Shown here: in pieces, positions 54,537 through 63,197 of the stretch
Layout of the letters: each line of letters starts with the position of its first letter
Position numbering within the stretch: position 1 is the stretch's first letter
Assembly (NCBI GenBank): GCA_013816805.1
Contig: JACDDS010000018.1
Span: 1-64,000 of the forward strand
DNA: 64,000 nt
Direction of reading: 5' to 3'
Source: Chitinophagales bacterium
Lineage (GTDB): Bacteria > Bacteroidota > Bacteroidia > Chitinophagales > UBA10324
Notes under the pieces: generated by a model
Database searches by the model: none
What the model was told of the DNA's origin: nothing
Seen by the model: the letters and a program-made list of their open reading frames with translations, nothing else
Made by a program: the position numbers and the translations under genes

Positions 54537-55535
54537 ATGAAAACTGCAACTGCTGACGTTACAAATATTAATGAGAAAATTATAAGTGAAAGCACTTTTA
54601 TTGACCGGTTAACACATGAAACCAGTAAGGTGATTATCGGCCAGAAAGAAATGATAGAACGGTTAGTGCTGGGAATGCTTTGCAATGGACACATTTTGCT
54701 TGAAGGAGTACCAGGTTTAGCAAAAACACTGGCAATAAAAACGCTTGCCTTAGCGGTAGATGTAAAGTTCAGCCGGATTCAATTTACGCCTGACTTACTG
54801 CCAGCTGATTTAATTGGTACAATGATTTATAATCAGCCTAAGAATGAATTTACAGTGAAGCAGGGACCGATCTTCTCCAATTTTATTCTTGCAGATGAAA
54901 TTAATCGTGCATCGGCAAAAGTGCAAAGCGCATTACTGCAGGCCATGCAGGAGCACCAGGTAACCATTGGTGAAAAGACATTCCAGCTTCCGGAACCGTT
55001 TTTAGTTTTAGCCACACAAAATCCTATTGAGCACGAAGGAACCTATCCGTTGCCCGAAGCACAGGTCGATCGTTTTATGCTGAAAGTGGTTATTACCTAT
55101 CCAACACAGGAAGAAGAGCGTATGATTATGCGGCAGAATATTGCCAATGAGGAACTGAAGGTTGAACCGGTGATCTCCAGGCAGGACATGTTAAATGCAA
55201 GGAAAACGGTGCGGGAAGTATATATGGATGAGAAGATAGAACAGTATATCCTTAATATCATTTTTGCAACCCGTTCGCCGGAAAACTTCAAGCTCGACAA
55301 GATGAAGAACCTGCTGCAATATGGCAGCTCACCAAGAGGAAGCATTCATCTTGCTCTTGCTTCAAAAGCATTTGCTTTCATAAACCACCGCGGCTATGTA
55401 ATACCAGACGATGTAAAAAATGTGTGCCTCGATGTTCTCAGGCACCGCATCGGGCTCACTTACGAAGCAGAGGCGGAGAACGTGACCACAGATGAAATCA
55501 TTAAGCAAATTATAAATAAGGTGGAGGTACCCTGA
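54537..55535 (+). CDS. moxR: MoxR-family AAA+ ATPase
   Basis: 332 residues. Walker A in HILLEGVPGLAKTLAIKTLA, Walker B in FILADEINRASAKVQSALLQ, sensor 1 in VLATQNPIEHEGTYPLPEAQ, and the arginine-finger region ending VDRFMLKV. The C-terminal lid has SSPRGSIHLALASKAFAF. MoxR ATPases act as chaperones with VWA proteins. It is the first gene of the six-gene Bat operon. Confidence 0.96.
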   Translation: MKTATADVTNINEKIISESTFIDRLTHETSKVIIGQKEMIERLVLGMLCNGHILLEGVPGLAKTLAIKTLALAVDVKFSRIQFTPDLLPADLIGTMIYNQPKNEFTVKQGPIFSNFILADEINRASAKVQSALLQAMQEHQVTIGEKTFQLPEPFLVLATQNPIEHEGTYPLPEAQVDRFMLKVVITYPTQEEERMIMRQNIANEELKVEPVISRQDMLNARKTVREVYMDEKIEQYILNIIFATRSPENFKLDKMKNLLQYGSSPRGSIHLALASKAFAFINHRGYVIPDDVKNVCLDVLRHRIGLTYEAEAENVTTDEIIKQIINKVEVP

Positions 55536-55536
55536 T

Positions 55537-56412
55537 ATGGAAACTGCTGAGTTATTGAAGAAGGTGAGAACGATTGAGATTAAAACACGCGGCTTGTGCA
55601 GCGATGCCTTTTCAGGAGAATATCACAGTGCATTTAAGGGAAGGGGCATGTCATTTTCCGATGTGCGTGAATACCAGCCTGGTGATGAAATCCGTTCCAT
55701 TGACTGGAATGTTACAGCAAGACTGAATCATCCGTACGTAAAGGTTTTCGAAGAGGAACGCGAACTATCTATAATGCTTCTTATTGATGCCAGTAGGTCC
55801 ATGCAATTTGGTACTGTAAGGGCAATGAAACATGAGCTTATATCGGAGATCAGTGCGGTGCTTGCGTATTCTGCTATTAAGAATAATGATAAGGTAGGAA
55901 TAATTTTTTTTACTGAAACCATTGAAAAGTTTATCCCCCCAAAAAAAGGCCGGTCCCATGTTCTGCGTATTATCAGAGACCTTATTGATTTTAAACCCTC
56001 CTCAGCGGGAACTAATATTTTCGCTGCCCTGCATTTTTTGAATAACATAATGAAAAAACAAAGTGTTGTTTTTCTGCTGTCGGACTTCCTGAATTATGGC
56101 TATGACCCTATGCTTCGCATTGCATCGAGGAAACATGATCTGGTAGGGATTCACGTGTACGATAAGAGGGAGCGTGAACTTCCTGATGCAGGACTTTCGT
56201 TTTTTACAGATGCTGAAACAGGAAAGAAGGTTTGCATAGACACATCGGATAAAAGCGTCAGAAAAGAGTATGGAATATCTTTTATTGAGAATCTTTCCCG
56301 CTTAAAAACCACCTTTCTTCAAAGCGGCGCAGAAATGGTTAGCATCAGCACTGCTGAAAATTATATAAGGGCGTTAATGAATTTTTTTGTGAAGCGAATT
56401 CACAGTAATTAA
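55537..56412 (+). CDS. DUF58 protein of the Bat operon
   Basis: 291 residues. DUF58 signature: YHSAFKGRGMSFSDVREYQP followed by GDEIRSIDWNVTARLNHPYV and FEEERELSIMLLIDASRSMQ (a degenerate VWA-type MIDAS start). It starts 1 bp after the moxR stop. DUF58/MoxR/VWA sets are thought to assist assembly or metal insertion of envelope proteins and give stress tolerance; the biochemistry is open. Confidence 0.92.
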   Translation: METAELLKKVRTIEIKTRGLCSDAFSGEYHSAFKGRGMSFSDVREYQPGDEIRSIDWNVTARLNHPYVKVFEEERELSIMLLIDASRSMQFGTVRAMKHELISEISAVLAYSAIKNNDKVGIIFFTETIEKFIPPKKGRSHVLRIIRDLIDFKPSSAGTNIFAALHFLNNIMKKQSVVFLLSDFLNYGYDPMLRIASRKHDLVGIHVYDKRERELPDAGLSFFTDAETGKKVCIDTSDKSVRKEYGISFIENLSRLKTTFLQSGAEMVSISTAENYIRALMNFFVKRIHSN

Positions 56413-57390
56413 ATGGGAATAAGAATTAAACAATGCATCGGCCTCCATAATTGGCTGTATTACCATTGGATCTTTTTAGCTTTCCTGGTCTTTAAGCTCC
56501 AAACTGCCAAAGCACAATTTGTAAAAGCTTCAGCAATTCCGGATTCTACAGAATTCCTGATTGGAGAACCTATTGCTATTCATCTTACCATAGATCATCC
56601 CGAAGATTGGATTATACGATGGATTCCACAACAGGACACTATTGCGAACGTATTTCAGAAACTCTCAGAAAGTAAAATAGATACTATCCGCTATAAAAAT
56701 TATATCACTGAAAAAAGAACCATTACTCTTACCACCTTTGATACAGGCCTGTTACGAATTCCGTCTTTCATATTTTATTATCAGAAAAAAAATGGGATAT
56801 GGGATAGCACCTTTTCTTCTGAATTATTCATGCAGGTATCCACAGTAGCGGTGGACACCTCGAAAGCTTTTCGCGACATTAAAAAACCATTTGCCCTTGT
56901 ATCAGATTCACGACGAAGGACCTTATATATAATACCTATCCTATTGGCCGGAACAGCAGCAGCAGGCATTTCATACTATGTCTTCAAGAAAAAAAAGTTT
57001 AAAAAACAAATACCACTTCCGGTTGCTGAACCTCCAGCCGAGACCGCATTAAGCAGGCTGCAACATCTGGAACGGGAAGAGCTGTGGCAAAAAGGGAATA
57101 TAGAAGCATACTATATCCGCATCACACAAATTCTGCGGGAATATATTGAGTCTTTCTTTCAGATTCCTGCATTGGAACATACATCCCATCAAATTATTAC
57201 TTCACTTAAAAATAAGATACAAGTCAATGGTTTGCTTGATCAGCTGAGCCAAGATTTTCTTTTAGCAGACAAGGTAAAATTTGCACAAGCACGGCCATCG
57301 CAAAAAGACCACCAGCGCATTTTTATAAACGCTGTTGATTTCATAAATAAAACAAAATCATTTGCAATTGAAAAAGATAACTCTGTATGA
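56413..57390 (+). CDS. Bat-operon membrane protein (DUF4381/BatD-like)
   Basis: 325 residues: signal peptide, extracytoplasmic beta-sandwich of about 120 residues (IPDSTEFLIGEPIAIHLTID, RTITLTTFDTGLLRIPSFIF), one membrane helix (LYIIPILLAGTAAAGISYYV), and a cytoplasmic helical tail (LSRLQHLEREELWQKGNIEA, YYIRITQILREYIESFFQI, TSHQIITSL). This arrangement between DUF58 and the first VWA gene matches the DUF4381 position in other Bat loci. It abuts the DUF58 stop directly and overlaps batA by 4 bp. Confidence 0.8.
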   Translation: MGIRIKQCIGLHNWLYYHWIFLAFLVFKLQTAKAQFVKASAIPDSTEFLIGEPIAIHLTIDHPEDWIIRWIPQQDTIANVFQKLSESKIDTIRYKNYITEKRTITLTTFDTGLLRIPSFIFYYQKKNGIWDSTFSSELFMQVSTVAVDTSKAFRDIKKPFALVSDSRRRTLYIIPILLAGTAAAGISYYVFKKKKFKKQIPLPVAEPPAETALSRLQHLEREELWQKGNIEAYYIRITQILREYIESFFQIPALEHTSHQIITSLKNKIQVNGLLDQLSQDFLLADKVKFAQARPSQKDHQRIFINAVDFINKTKSFAIEKDNSV

Positions 57391-58370
57391 TGCAGCTTTC
57401 TTTTGCAAATCCTCAATTCCTTTGGCTTTTAAACTCAATACCATTGCTGGCAGCATTTTATGTGTGGCAAAATAACAGGCAACAGGTGAGTCTGCAGTTA
57501 TCTTCTGTATATGGATTTAAAAAAGCGAAGACATCATATAAAGTCTATCTGCGCCACAGCACATTTATGCTCCGTATGATTGCCGTTATTATGGTCATAG
57601 TGGCAGCAGCGCGCCCACAGCTGGTTTCGGGGAAAAAGATTATTTCCAGTGAAGGGATCGACATCATTATTGCACTGGATATTTCCGGAAGCATGCTGGC
57701 AAAAGATTTTACACCCAACCGGCTGGAAGCTGCAAAAGCAATTGCTGCTTCATTTATTGACGGACGCCCTAATGACCGAATCGGACTGGTGCTTTTTGCA
57801 GGTCAGGCCTATACTGCATGCCCGGTTACAATAGATCACGCCAGTTTAAAGAATATCCTTGCCAAGGTAAAGGCTGGCTACATTACGGATGGCACTGCAA
57901 TAGGAACAGGTTTGGGAACTGCTGCAAACCGGTTAAAAAATAATAGTGACAAAAGTCACGTGATCATTTTAATGACTGATGGCGAAAATAATGCAGGGGA
58001 GATACTTCCTTTGCAAGCTGCTCAACTTGCCCGATCTTCCGTTATCCGTGTATATACCATCGGTATTCAATTGCATAATTCTCATATAGACCCACCTGCT
58101 GAAAATGGTTTAAACGGTTTGCAAAGTCCTGCTGCAGGAATTCTGCTTGCTAAGGTTGCTGAGATCACGAATGGAAAATATTTCAGGGCGACCAGCACCA
58201 AAAACCTTGAAGATATTTATCGTGAAATTGACAGGCTTGAAAAAACCAAAGTCAGCATGATAACTACTACACGATATGAGGAACGTTTTGGCTGGTTTGC
58301 AGGTCTTGCAGCCTTTGCTGTATTTCTGGAATTACTTCTGCGGTACACCGTGTTTAAGACACTGACATGA
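57387..58370 (+). CDS. batA: VWA-domain membrane protein BatA
   Basis: 327 residues. Two N-terminal membrane helices, then a von Willebrand A domain with a complete MIDAS: DIIIALDISGSMLAKDFTPN (DxSxS), TDGTAIGTGLGTAANRL (Thr) and VIILMTDGENNAG (Asp). A C-terminal membrane helix (FAGLAAFAVFLELLLRYTVF) closes it. Its ATG overlaps the previous stop (ATGA), and its end overlaps batB the same way, so translation is coupled. Confidence 0.93.
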   Translation: MMQLSFANPQFLWLLNSIPLLAAFYVWQNNRQQVSLQLSSVYGFKKAKTSYKVYLRHSTFMLRMIAVIMVIVAAARPQLVSGKKIISSEGIDIIIALDISGSMLAKDFTPNRLEAAKAIAASFIDGRPNDRIGLVLFAGQAYTACPVTIDHASLKNILAKVKAGYITDGTAIGTGLGTAANRLKNNSDKSHVIILMTDGENNAGEILPLQAAQLARSSVIRVYTIGIQLHNSHIDPPAENGLNGLQSPAAGILLAKVAEITNGKYFRATSTKNLEDIYREIDRLEKTKVSMITTTRYEERFGWFAGLAAFAVFLELLLRYTVFKTLT

Positions 58371-59374
58371 TGCACTTTGAACATTCCCTTTTTCTCTTTT
58401 TTTTATTAACGGTCCCGCTGCTGGTATGGATATTTGTACTATTCCTTAAGTGGAAGACTTATTTCCTGAAAAAATTTGGTGACCCTGCCCTTGTGCTGCA
58501 ACTGCTTCCCGGATACTCTGCAAAAAAAAACTTTATAAAATTTGGTGTACCGCTATGTGCTTTAATACTTATTCTTATAGCGATTGCAAATCCGCAAAGT
58601 TCCGGTATGAAGCAAAAGATAAAGCATGAGGGAATTGACCTGGCTATTGTGTTAGATGTTTCCAATAGTATGCTGGCAGAGGACGTTTCACCAAACCGTC
58701 TCGAAGTTGCCCGGCAATTCGCCGCTCGTCTTATTGAACACCGCACAGATGACCGGATCGCACTGATCACCTTCGCAGGGGTTCCGCAATTGCAATTACC
58801 GCTCACGGAGGATCATAGCGAAGTCCAGCTGATGCTAAAAACTGCTTCCACTGAAAATACAATGGAACAGGGATCAGACTTAGGGGCAGCTATTCTTGAA
58901 GCAGTAAAAGCGTTACCGGAAAATCAAAATCATTATAAGGCTATTGTATTGATCAGTGATGGTGAAGACCATGAGGAACAGGTAAAACAAGCTCTTAAAG
59001 AAGCGCAAAAAGAACACATCATGATCTGTACAGCAGGAACAGGAACTTTAAATGGCAAAGCCATACCGGTAAACACCGGAACACAGCAAATTTTTAAAAG
59101 AGATGATCATGGACAGGTAGTATTATCCAAACTGATCCCCTCCACCTTACAACAACTCGCGCGGGAAACTAATGGAATATATACAGAGATTGCTTCTGAA
59201 GAAAAATCACTGCAGCAAATTATAAAGCGGCTTAATGAAGTAAATAATAATATGTATGATGAACAGATTTTCGCAGCATACGATACCAAATTTCAATGGC
59301 TGGTAATTCCTGCACTGCTCTGCCTGATATTCGACCTGTTTATAAGCAATAAGAAAAGCAAATGGTTTAGTTGA
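58367..59374 (+). CDS. batB: VWA-domain membrane protein BatB
   Basis: 335 residues with the same layout as BatA: two N-terminal helices, VWA domain with MIDAS (LAIVLDVSNSMLAEDVSPNR; EQGSDLGAAILEAVKAL; AIVLISDGEDHEEQ) and a C-terminal helix (FQWLVIPALLCLIFDLFISN). BatA and BatB are paralogues that probably form a heteromeric membrane complex. It overlaps both neighbours by 4 bp. Confidence 0.93.
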   Translation: MMHFEHSLFLFFLLTVPLLVWIFVLFLKWKTYFLKKFGDPALVLQLLPGYSAKKNFIKFGVPLCALILILIAIANPQSSGMKQKIKHEGIDLAIVLDVSNSMLAEDVSPNRLEVARQFAARLIEHRTDDRIALITFAGVPQLQLPLTEDHSEVQLMLKTASTENTMEQGSDLGAAILEAVKALPENQNHYKAIVLISDGEDHEEQVKQALKEAQKEHIMICTAGTGTLNGKAIPVNTGTQQIFKRDDHGQVVLSKLIPSTLQQLARETNGIYTEIASEEKSLQQIIKRLNEVNNNMYDEQIFAAYDTKFQWLVIPALLCLIFDLFISNKKSKWFS

Positions 59375-60042
59375 TGACTATCATCCGCGAAATAAAAAAA
59401 AGGATAAATCAAATAGCGATGATTGCCGCATTGTTACTAATAATTGCGGGAATCAATTCTCTTTATGCGCAATCAACACTAAAGCTTATTGAAAAGGGAA
59501 ATTCAGCATATGCCAAAAAAGATTTCTTACAGGCAAAACAGTATTACAATGATGCAGTTAAATACGACAATATCCATCGATTTCCGGAAGCTGTTTTTAA
59601 CCTGGGTAATGCTTTTTATAAATTGAAAGATTACGCTAATGCCACTATGCAATACAAGACCTTTATTACCATCCAGAAAGACAACGCTAAAAAAGCGCCG
59701 GGGTATTTTAATGTTGGAAATTGCCTGCTTGCACAAAAGAAATATGATGAAAGCATATTAGCCTATCAGGAAGCTGTTCGGCTGAATCCCCATGATGAGG
59801 AGGCGCGGTATAACCTTGCTTACGCTAATGCAATGATTCAGCAAGGAAGGCAATCTGCTATCCAGTTAAATAAAAGAAATCAAACGGAACTACAAATTCC
59901 TGAAATGGTTATACCTCCTCTCTCACCTGACGAATTAAAAAAATTAGAGGAAGCCATCAATAAGGATGAATTGCTAACGCAAAAACAATTGGTTCAGCAT
60001 AACTTACTTGGCGGGCGAAAAAAAATTGTGAAAGATTGGTAG
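59371..60042 (+). CDS. batC: TPR protein BatC
   Basis: 223 residues: signal-anchor helix (IAMIAALLLIIAGINSLYAQ) and three to four tetratricopeptide repeats (KLIEKGNSAYAKKDFLQAKQ, AVFNLGNAFYKLKDYANATM, FNVGNCLLAQKKYDESILAY, ARYNLAYANAMIQQG), then a polar tail. It is the last gene of the tight operon. In many Bacteroidota, batD and batE follow here; in this window a convergent lipoprotein gene follows instead. Confidence 0.88.
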   Translation: MMTIIREIKKRINQIAMIAALLLIIAGINSLYAQSTLKLIEKGNSAYAKKDFLQAKQYYNDAVKYDNIHRFPEAVFNLGNAFYKLKDYANATMQYKTFITIQKDNAKKAPGYFNVGNCLLAQKKYDESILAYQEAVRLNPHDEEARYNLAYANAMIQQGRQSAIQLNKRNQTELQIPEMVIPPLSPDELKKLEEAINKDELLTQKQLVQHNLLGGRKKIVKDW

Positions 60043-60107
60043 ACACATTTTTTGTAAAGGCTAGTCAAATCTGATATCAGAAATATGGTTTAGTACTTAC
60101 AAATTAA

Positions 60108-60153
60108 TAAAATAAAAAAACATAGCTGCTTTGTGTTTACCAAAACAGCTATG
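60108..60153 (-). terminator. terminator for the minus-strand lipoprotein gene at 60183
   Basis: CATAGCTG (60121-60128) pairs with CAGCTATG (60146-60153). On the minus strand the stem is followed by TTTTTTTATTTTATT. The stem may also slow transcription arriving from batC on the plus strand. Confidence 0.8.
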
Positions 60154-60182
60154 CCTTAAGAAACTGTACCCTTAAAAATTAA

Positions 60183-60806
60183 TCATCTTGCTGCATAGAA
60201 AAAATACTGCGCCGTATAGGGAACATTTACCTGCTCACCTTCGTGAGCAGCATCTGCACCTGTAGTGGGTGCTAAACCGCCTGTAGTATACAACCGCTGA
60301 ATGTAAGTTATCTGCGTATAACTGTCCGGTTCTGAACTGGGCACTGCGCTGAGAAGCAACCACGGTACAGCGGTAATATCTTCTGTTATAGATTGCAATT
60401 TTAAGCCTACTACTTTTTTACCTTCCTTAGGGCCGGTGGTGGCTTCCCAGGTTGGACCAACATAGTGAATACCTACCTGTTCAGTATATGCCTGATCGGA
60501 ATATAAAGTCGCATCCGGAGCTATAAACACCCACAGGAATACCGTAGAATCGGTTGTACTGCGTTCGCACTGGTAAATCTGAGAGCCTGTGGCATAAGCA
60601 CTCCAAACTAATTTATTTCCTTCCGGAACCTGGATTATTTCAGGCACTATTGGGGCCTTTCTCAGATCTGTTGTTGAAGCAGCAACATTCGTATCATTTC
60701 CCATGGGGGAAAGATTTTCTTTTGAGCAGCTTGTGATCACAAGAGCAAAAAAAGCCATAAGCATCGCAACCCCGATATTTTTGGCTTTAAATATTTGACT
60801 TTTCAT
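60183..60806 (-). CDS. small lipoprotein, unknown function
   Basis: 207 residues. Signal with lipobox: NIGVAMLMAFFALVITSCSK. The mature part is beta-rich with a Thr/Ser/Pro-rich start; no domain is recognised. Its N-terminus (MKSQIFKAKNIGVAMLMAFF) and ~35 bp of leader DNA are clearly related to the lipoprotein at 60953-61961, though the mature parts differ. A terminator follows at 60108-60153. Confidence 0.65.
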   Translation of the reverse strand: MKSQIFKAKNIGVAMLMAFFALVITSCSKENLSPMGNDTNVAASTTDLRKAPIVPEIIQVPEGNKLVWSAYATGSQIYQCERSTTDSTVFLWVFIAPDATLYSDQAYTEQVGIHYVGPTWEATTGPKEGKKVVGLKLQSITEDITAVPWLLLSAVPSSEPDSYTQITYIQRLYTTGGLAPTTGADAAHEGEQVNVPYTAQYFFYAAR

Positions 60807-60866
60807 AAATTATTTGTTTTACTTTTTTGCCTACTCTGAATAGGATTTTCGGCTTCGTCCTTAAAG
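60807..60866 (-). promoter_or_regulatory. conserved leader, copy 1
   Basis: Minus strand: GAAGCCGAAAATCCTATTCA then GAGTAGGCAAAAAA upstream of the ATG at 60806. The same block, with two changes, lies at the same distance before the lipoprotein gene ending at 61961. Conservation outside the coding sequence suggests a shared promoter or 5'-UTR element, or a recent common origin. Confidence 0.5.
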
Positions 60867-60952
60867 AAAATGGTTAGTTAATGTTTATTGATACTTTTAA
60901 ATTTTCTGCAAGCATTTCATTCCTTGCTACTACCAAGGTTAGCACCTGATCA

Positions 60953-61961
60953 CTATTTCTTAACGGTTGTAGAAGGAAGCATTCCCATTAATATGCCAGG
61001 CTTTTGGCGAAGAGAAGAAACCCTGTTTGAAGGCATATATTTAACCGGCTCTTGTAAATTGTCACAGGTTGAAGAAGACGTTTCAGTAAAAGCTAACACC
61101 TCAGTGATACCATCCGTATCCAATAAACTAAGGTTCACTGTATTTGCGAAACCTTCACTATCATATATGTAGGATGCTGAGATGGGACTAAATGTACCAT
61201 CGGAATAATTCCATGTCCAGTTCAAAGGATTATTCCTGCAAAACATTCTGAAATAATCTGCTGGATCCACCTCAGAGTGAAACAAAATATATTTTATCCA
61301 TTTACTGCCTGCCATAAAATTTCTATTGTTATCATAACCAGCTGCCTCATTAATAGTATAGCCGGGATTAAAAACAGTTCCGCCATTTTCCGCTCTTACC
61401 ATAGCCCTTTTTACGTTTCCCAGCTTATTGTATGTATATATATATGCACCATTATATTCGGGAGATAACAAATTAGTAAATCCATCCTTGATAATTTGTC
61501 CCTGAATATTATATTGAAAACTATCAATAAATATCAATTCATCGTTAGGGGGGTCAGTTATACCTGGATAATAATAGTTTAGAACAGCAGGTAAAGGGCT
61601 GTTACCTTTATAAATAAAATCAAAGTGCACGCCGTCTGTACCATAATTAGATTTTATAAGACGATTCCTTACTATCGTACTCCATGGTTGCAGGAAAACC
61701 TCCATCAAAGCTCATGGAATCAGGATTACCTGCTGCGTTATAAAAAATATCGAGGGTATAACCAAACAAGTCATCCTCGGTATGGGTAACAAGGCAACGT
61801 GCGCTTGTACTACCATCATCTTGCTTATCTTCTGTCAATGTGCTTTCATCTGAGGTGTTTGGAGATAAAACTGATTTTTTACAGCTTGTAATAGAAAAGA
61901 GTAAAATGGCGATCAGCATTATTACAGCGGCCATTCTTGATTTAAGAATTTGATTTTTCAT
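60953..61961 (-). pseudogene. lipoprotein with YD-like strands, one-base frameshift
   Basis: Two overlapping frames form one gene. The first (61961 to 61647) has signal and lipobox (MLIAILLFSITSCKK) and ends ...GGFPATMEYDSK. The second continues NRLIKSNYGTDGVHFDFIYK to the stop at 60953. Removing one base at about 61669 joins them into a ~330-residue protein. Repeated strand pairs (DIFYNAAGNPDSMSFDGGFP; MEYDSKNRLIKSNYG; FQYNIQGQIIKDGF; YTYNKLGNVKRAMV) resemble YD/DUF4595-type lipoproteins of Bacteroidota. No enzymatic motif is seen. It is either a real frameshift or an extra base call. Confidence 0.75.
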
Positions 61962-61968
61962 AAATTAG

Positions 61969-62024
61969 ATATTTATTTTTTGCCTACTCTGGAAAGGATT
62001 TTCGGCTTCCTCCTAATATAATCT
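61969..62024 (-). promoter_or_regulatory. conserved leader, copy 2
   Basis: Minus strand: GAAGCCGAAAATCCTTTCCA then GAGTAGGCAAAAAA upstream of the ATG at 61961. It matches 60807-60866. The rest of the 61962-62276 spacer contains the dyad at 62063-62084 and otherwise nothing I can name. Confidence 0.5.
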
Positions 62025-62062
62025 GTCAATATATATTGATAACAAAAGTAGCTTCCCGAACC

Positions 62063-62084
62063 GCTCACATCAAGTGCATGATGT
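62063..62084. promoter_or_regulatory. dyad CACATCA-AGTGCA-TGATGTG
   Basis: A perfect 7-bp inverted repeat about 100 bp upstream of the lipoprotein start at 61961. A related dyad occurs at 62955-62977 upstream of the next gene, with matching changes on both arms. It is followed in both places by GTAGTG. Confidence 0.45.
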
Positions 62085-62276
62085 GGTAGTGGTGCATTAT
62101 TAGATATTATTTATTTATAATATTTGTAAAGAATATATTGAACGCTGAGAATAATAGGATATCAAAACGAAATGATAGTGAATGATAGATAAGAAAAGTC
62201 GAAGTCTTGCCAAAGGCTCCGACTGCTGGCAGTACAAGGATTAAATCTTAAACTGCCTGATAAAACGCATCAGTAT

Positions 62277-62894
62277 TTATTTACCCGTCACAGTCATTTC
62301 AGTCACTGGCAACTGAAACTGCATTACAGAAAGGCAATGGCGTATTGAATAGGCATTGTTGCAGAAAATTCCAAGCATAGGCTTATCTGTAAAGGCAAAA
62401 TCATAAATTGTAACAGAGGTTGCATTGTTTGCTGCTTCAATCCTGATCCAGCCATAAAAGAATTGACCATTTAAATTTAATTGTACTCCGATATAATTAT
62501 CGGCAGTACGGATCCATGGGCCGTGTTTGCAGATTTTAACATGTTTGCTGCGTAACATAATGTGAGATGTCCACAACAGGTCAGCAGGCACTGTACACCA
62601 CTTTTGATCTTTATTGATCATCGATCCGAAGTCGAGTGGCAATTGTGTGAAAGCATTGAAATTCAAAGGCACCAAAGAGATATAATCATCGGTAAAATTC
62701 ACTGCTTCTGCACCTGCGGCTAATTCTTTTTTTTGCGTATGCTTAAGTATAAAATCAGGAATGCCATCACTGTTAATATCAATTACAAATGAATCAATAA
62801 TGTTTTTAGGAGGAGTCAATAACGTGTATTTTACCTGTGCAGAAATATCGTATTGAAGTAACAGAGCAGTAAGAAAAATAAAAATGGTTTTCAT
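62277..62894 (-). CDS. exported protein of unknown function
   Basis: 205 residues with a signal peptide (MKTIFIFLTALLLQYDISAQ). The mature part has FVIDINSDGIPDFILKHTQ, a calcium-binding-like DxNxDGxxD motif of FG-GAP/VCBS type, then NGQFFYGWIRIEAANNATSV and TIYDFAFTDKPMLGIFCNNA. It resembles the short Bacteroidota proteins with one D-x-N-x-D-G repeat and a GWIR...Y-A-Y strand pair, whose role is unknown. A dyad related to 62063-62084 lies about 60 bp upstream of its start. Confidence 0.7.
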   Translation of the reverse strand: MKTIFIFLTALLLQYDISAQVKYTLLTPPKNIIDSFVIDINSDGIPDFILKHTQKKELAAGAEAVNFTDDYISLVPLNFNAFTQLPLDFGSMINKDQKWCTVPADLLWTSHIMLRSKHVKICKHGPWIRTADNYIGVQLNLNGQFFYGWIRIEAANNATSVTIYDFAFTDKPMLGIFCNNAYSIRHCLSVMQFQLPVTEMTVTGK

Positions 62895-62954
62895 AAAATT
62901 GTTTTAGATAGTTATATATTATATACGCCGTAAAGGTAAGGTGCTTAACAGGCC

Positions 62955-62977
62955 GGCTTCAAGTACATGAAGTGGTA
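62955..62977. promoter_or_regulatory. dyad CTTCA-AGTACA-TGAAG
   Basis: Second copy of the dyad, about 60 bp upstream of the gene at 62894. Compared with 62063-62084 the arm bases differ but pairing is kept, and the trailing GTGGTAGTG is shared. This is compatible with an operator or an RNA hairpin. No gene was found in the rest of 62978-63197. Confidence 0.45.
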
Positions 62978-63087
62978 GTGCCCAAAAGTATCAGATGCCG
63001 GAGTTAATCTATTTATGCCTTTGCTAAAATTTGCAGAGCGATTAACTCGCCGGAAAGCTTACTGGTAGTTTTCGGAAAGAAGTTATT

Positions 63088-63118
63088 AAAATATCAAAAA
63101 TCTTCCTTACAGAAGATT
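63088..63118 (-). terminator. terminator after the receiver/TonB-C chimera
   Basis: AATCTTC (63099-63105) / GAAGATT (63112-63118). On the minus strand it is followed by TTTTTGATATTTT. It lies 80 bp after the stop at 63198. Confidence 0.6.
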
Positions 63119-63197
63119 CTTGAATTGCGATTATCAATTTCTATTCGCCATAAATGCGAAGAGAAAAAAACCATTATAAACTTATAGGAAATTCTCT

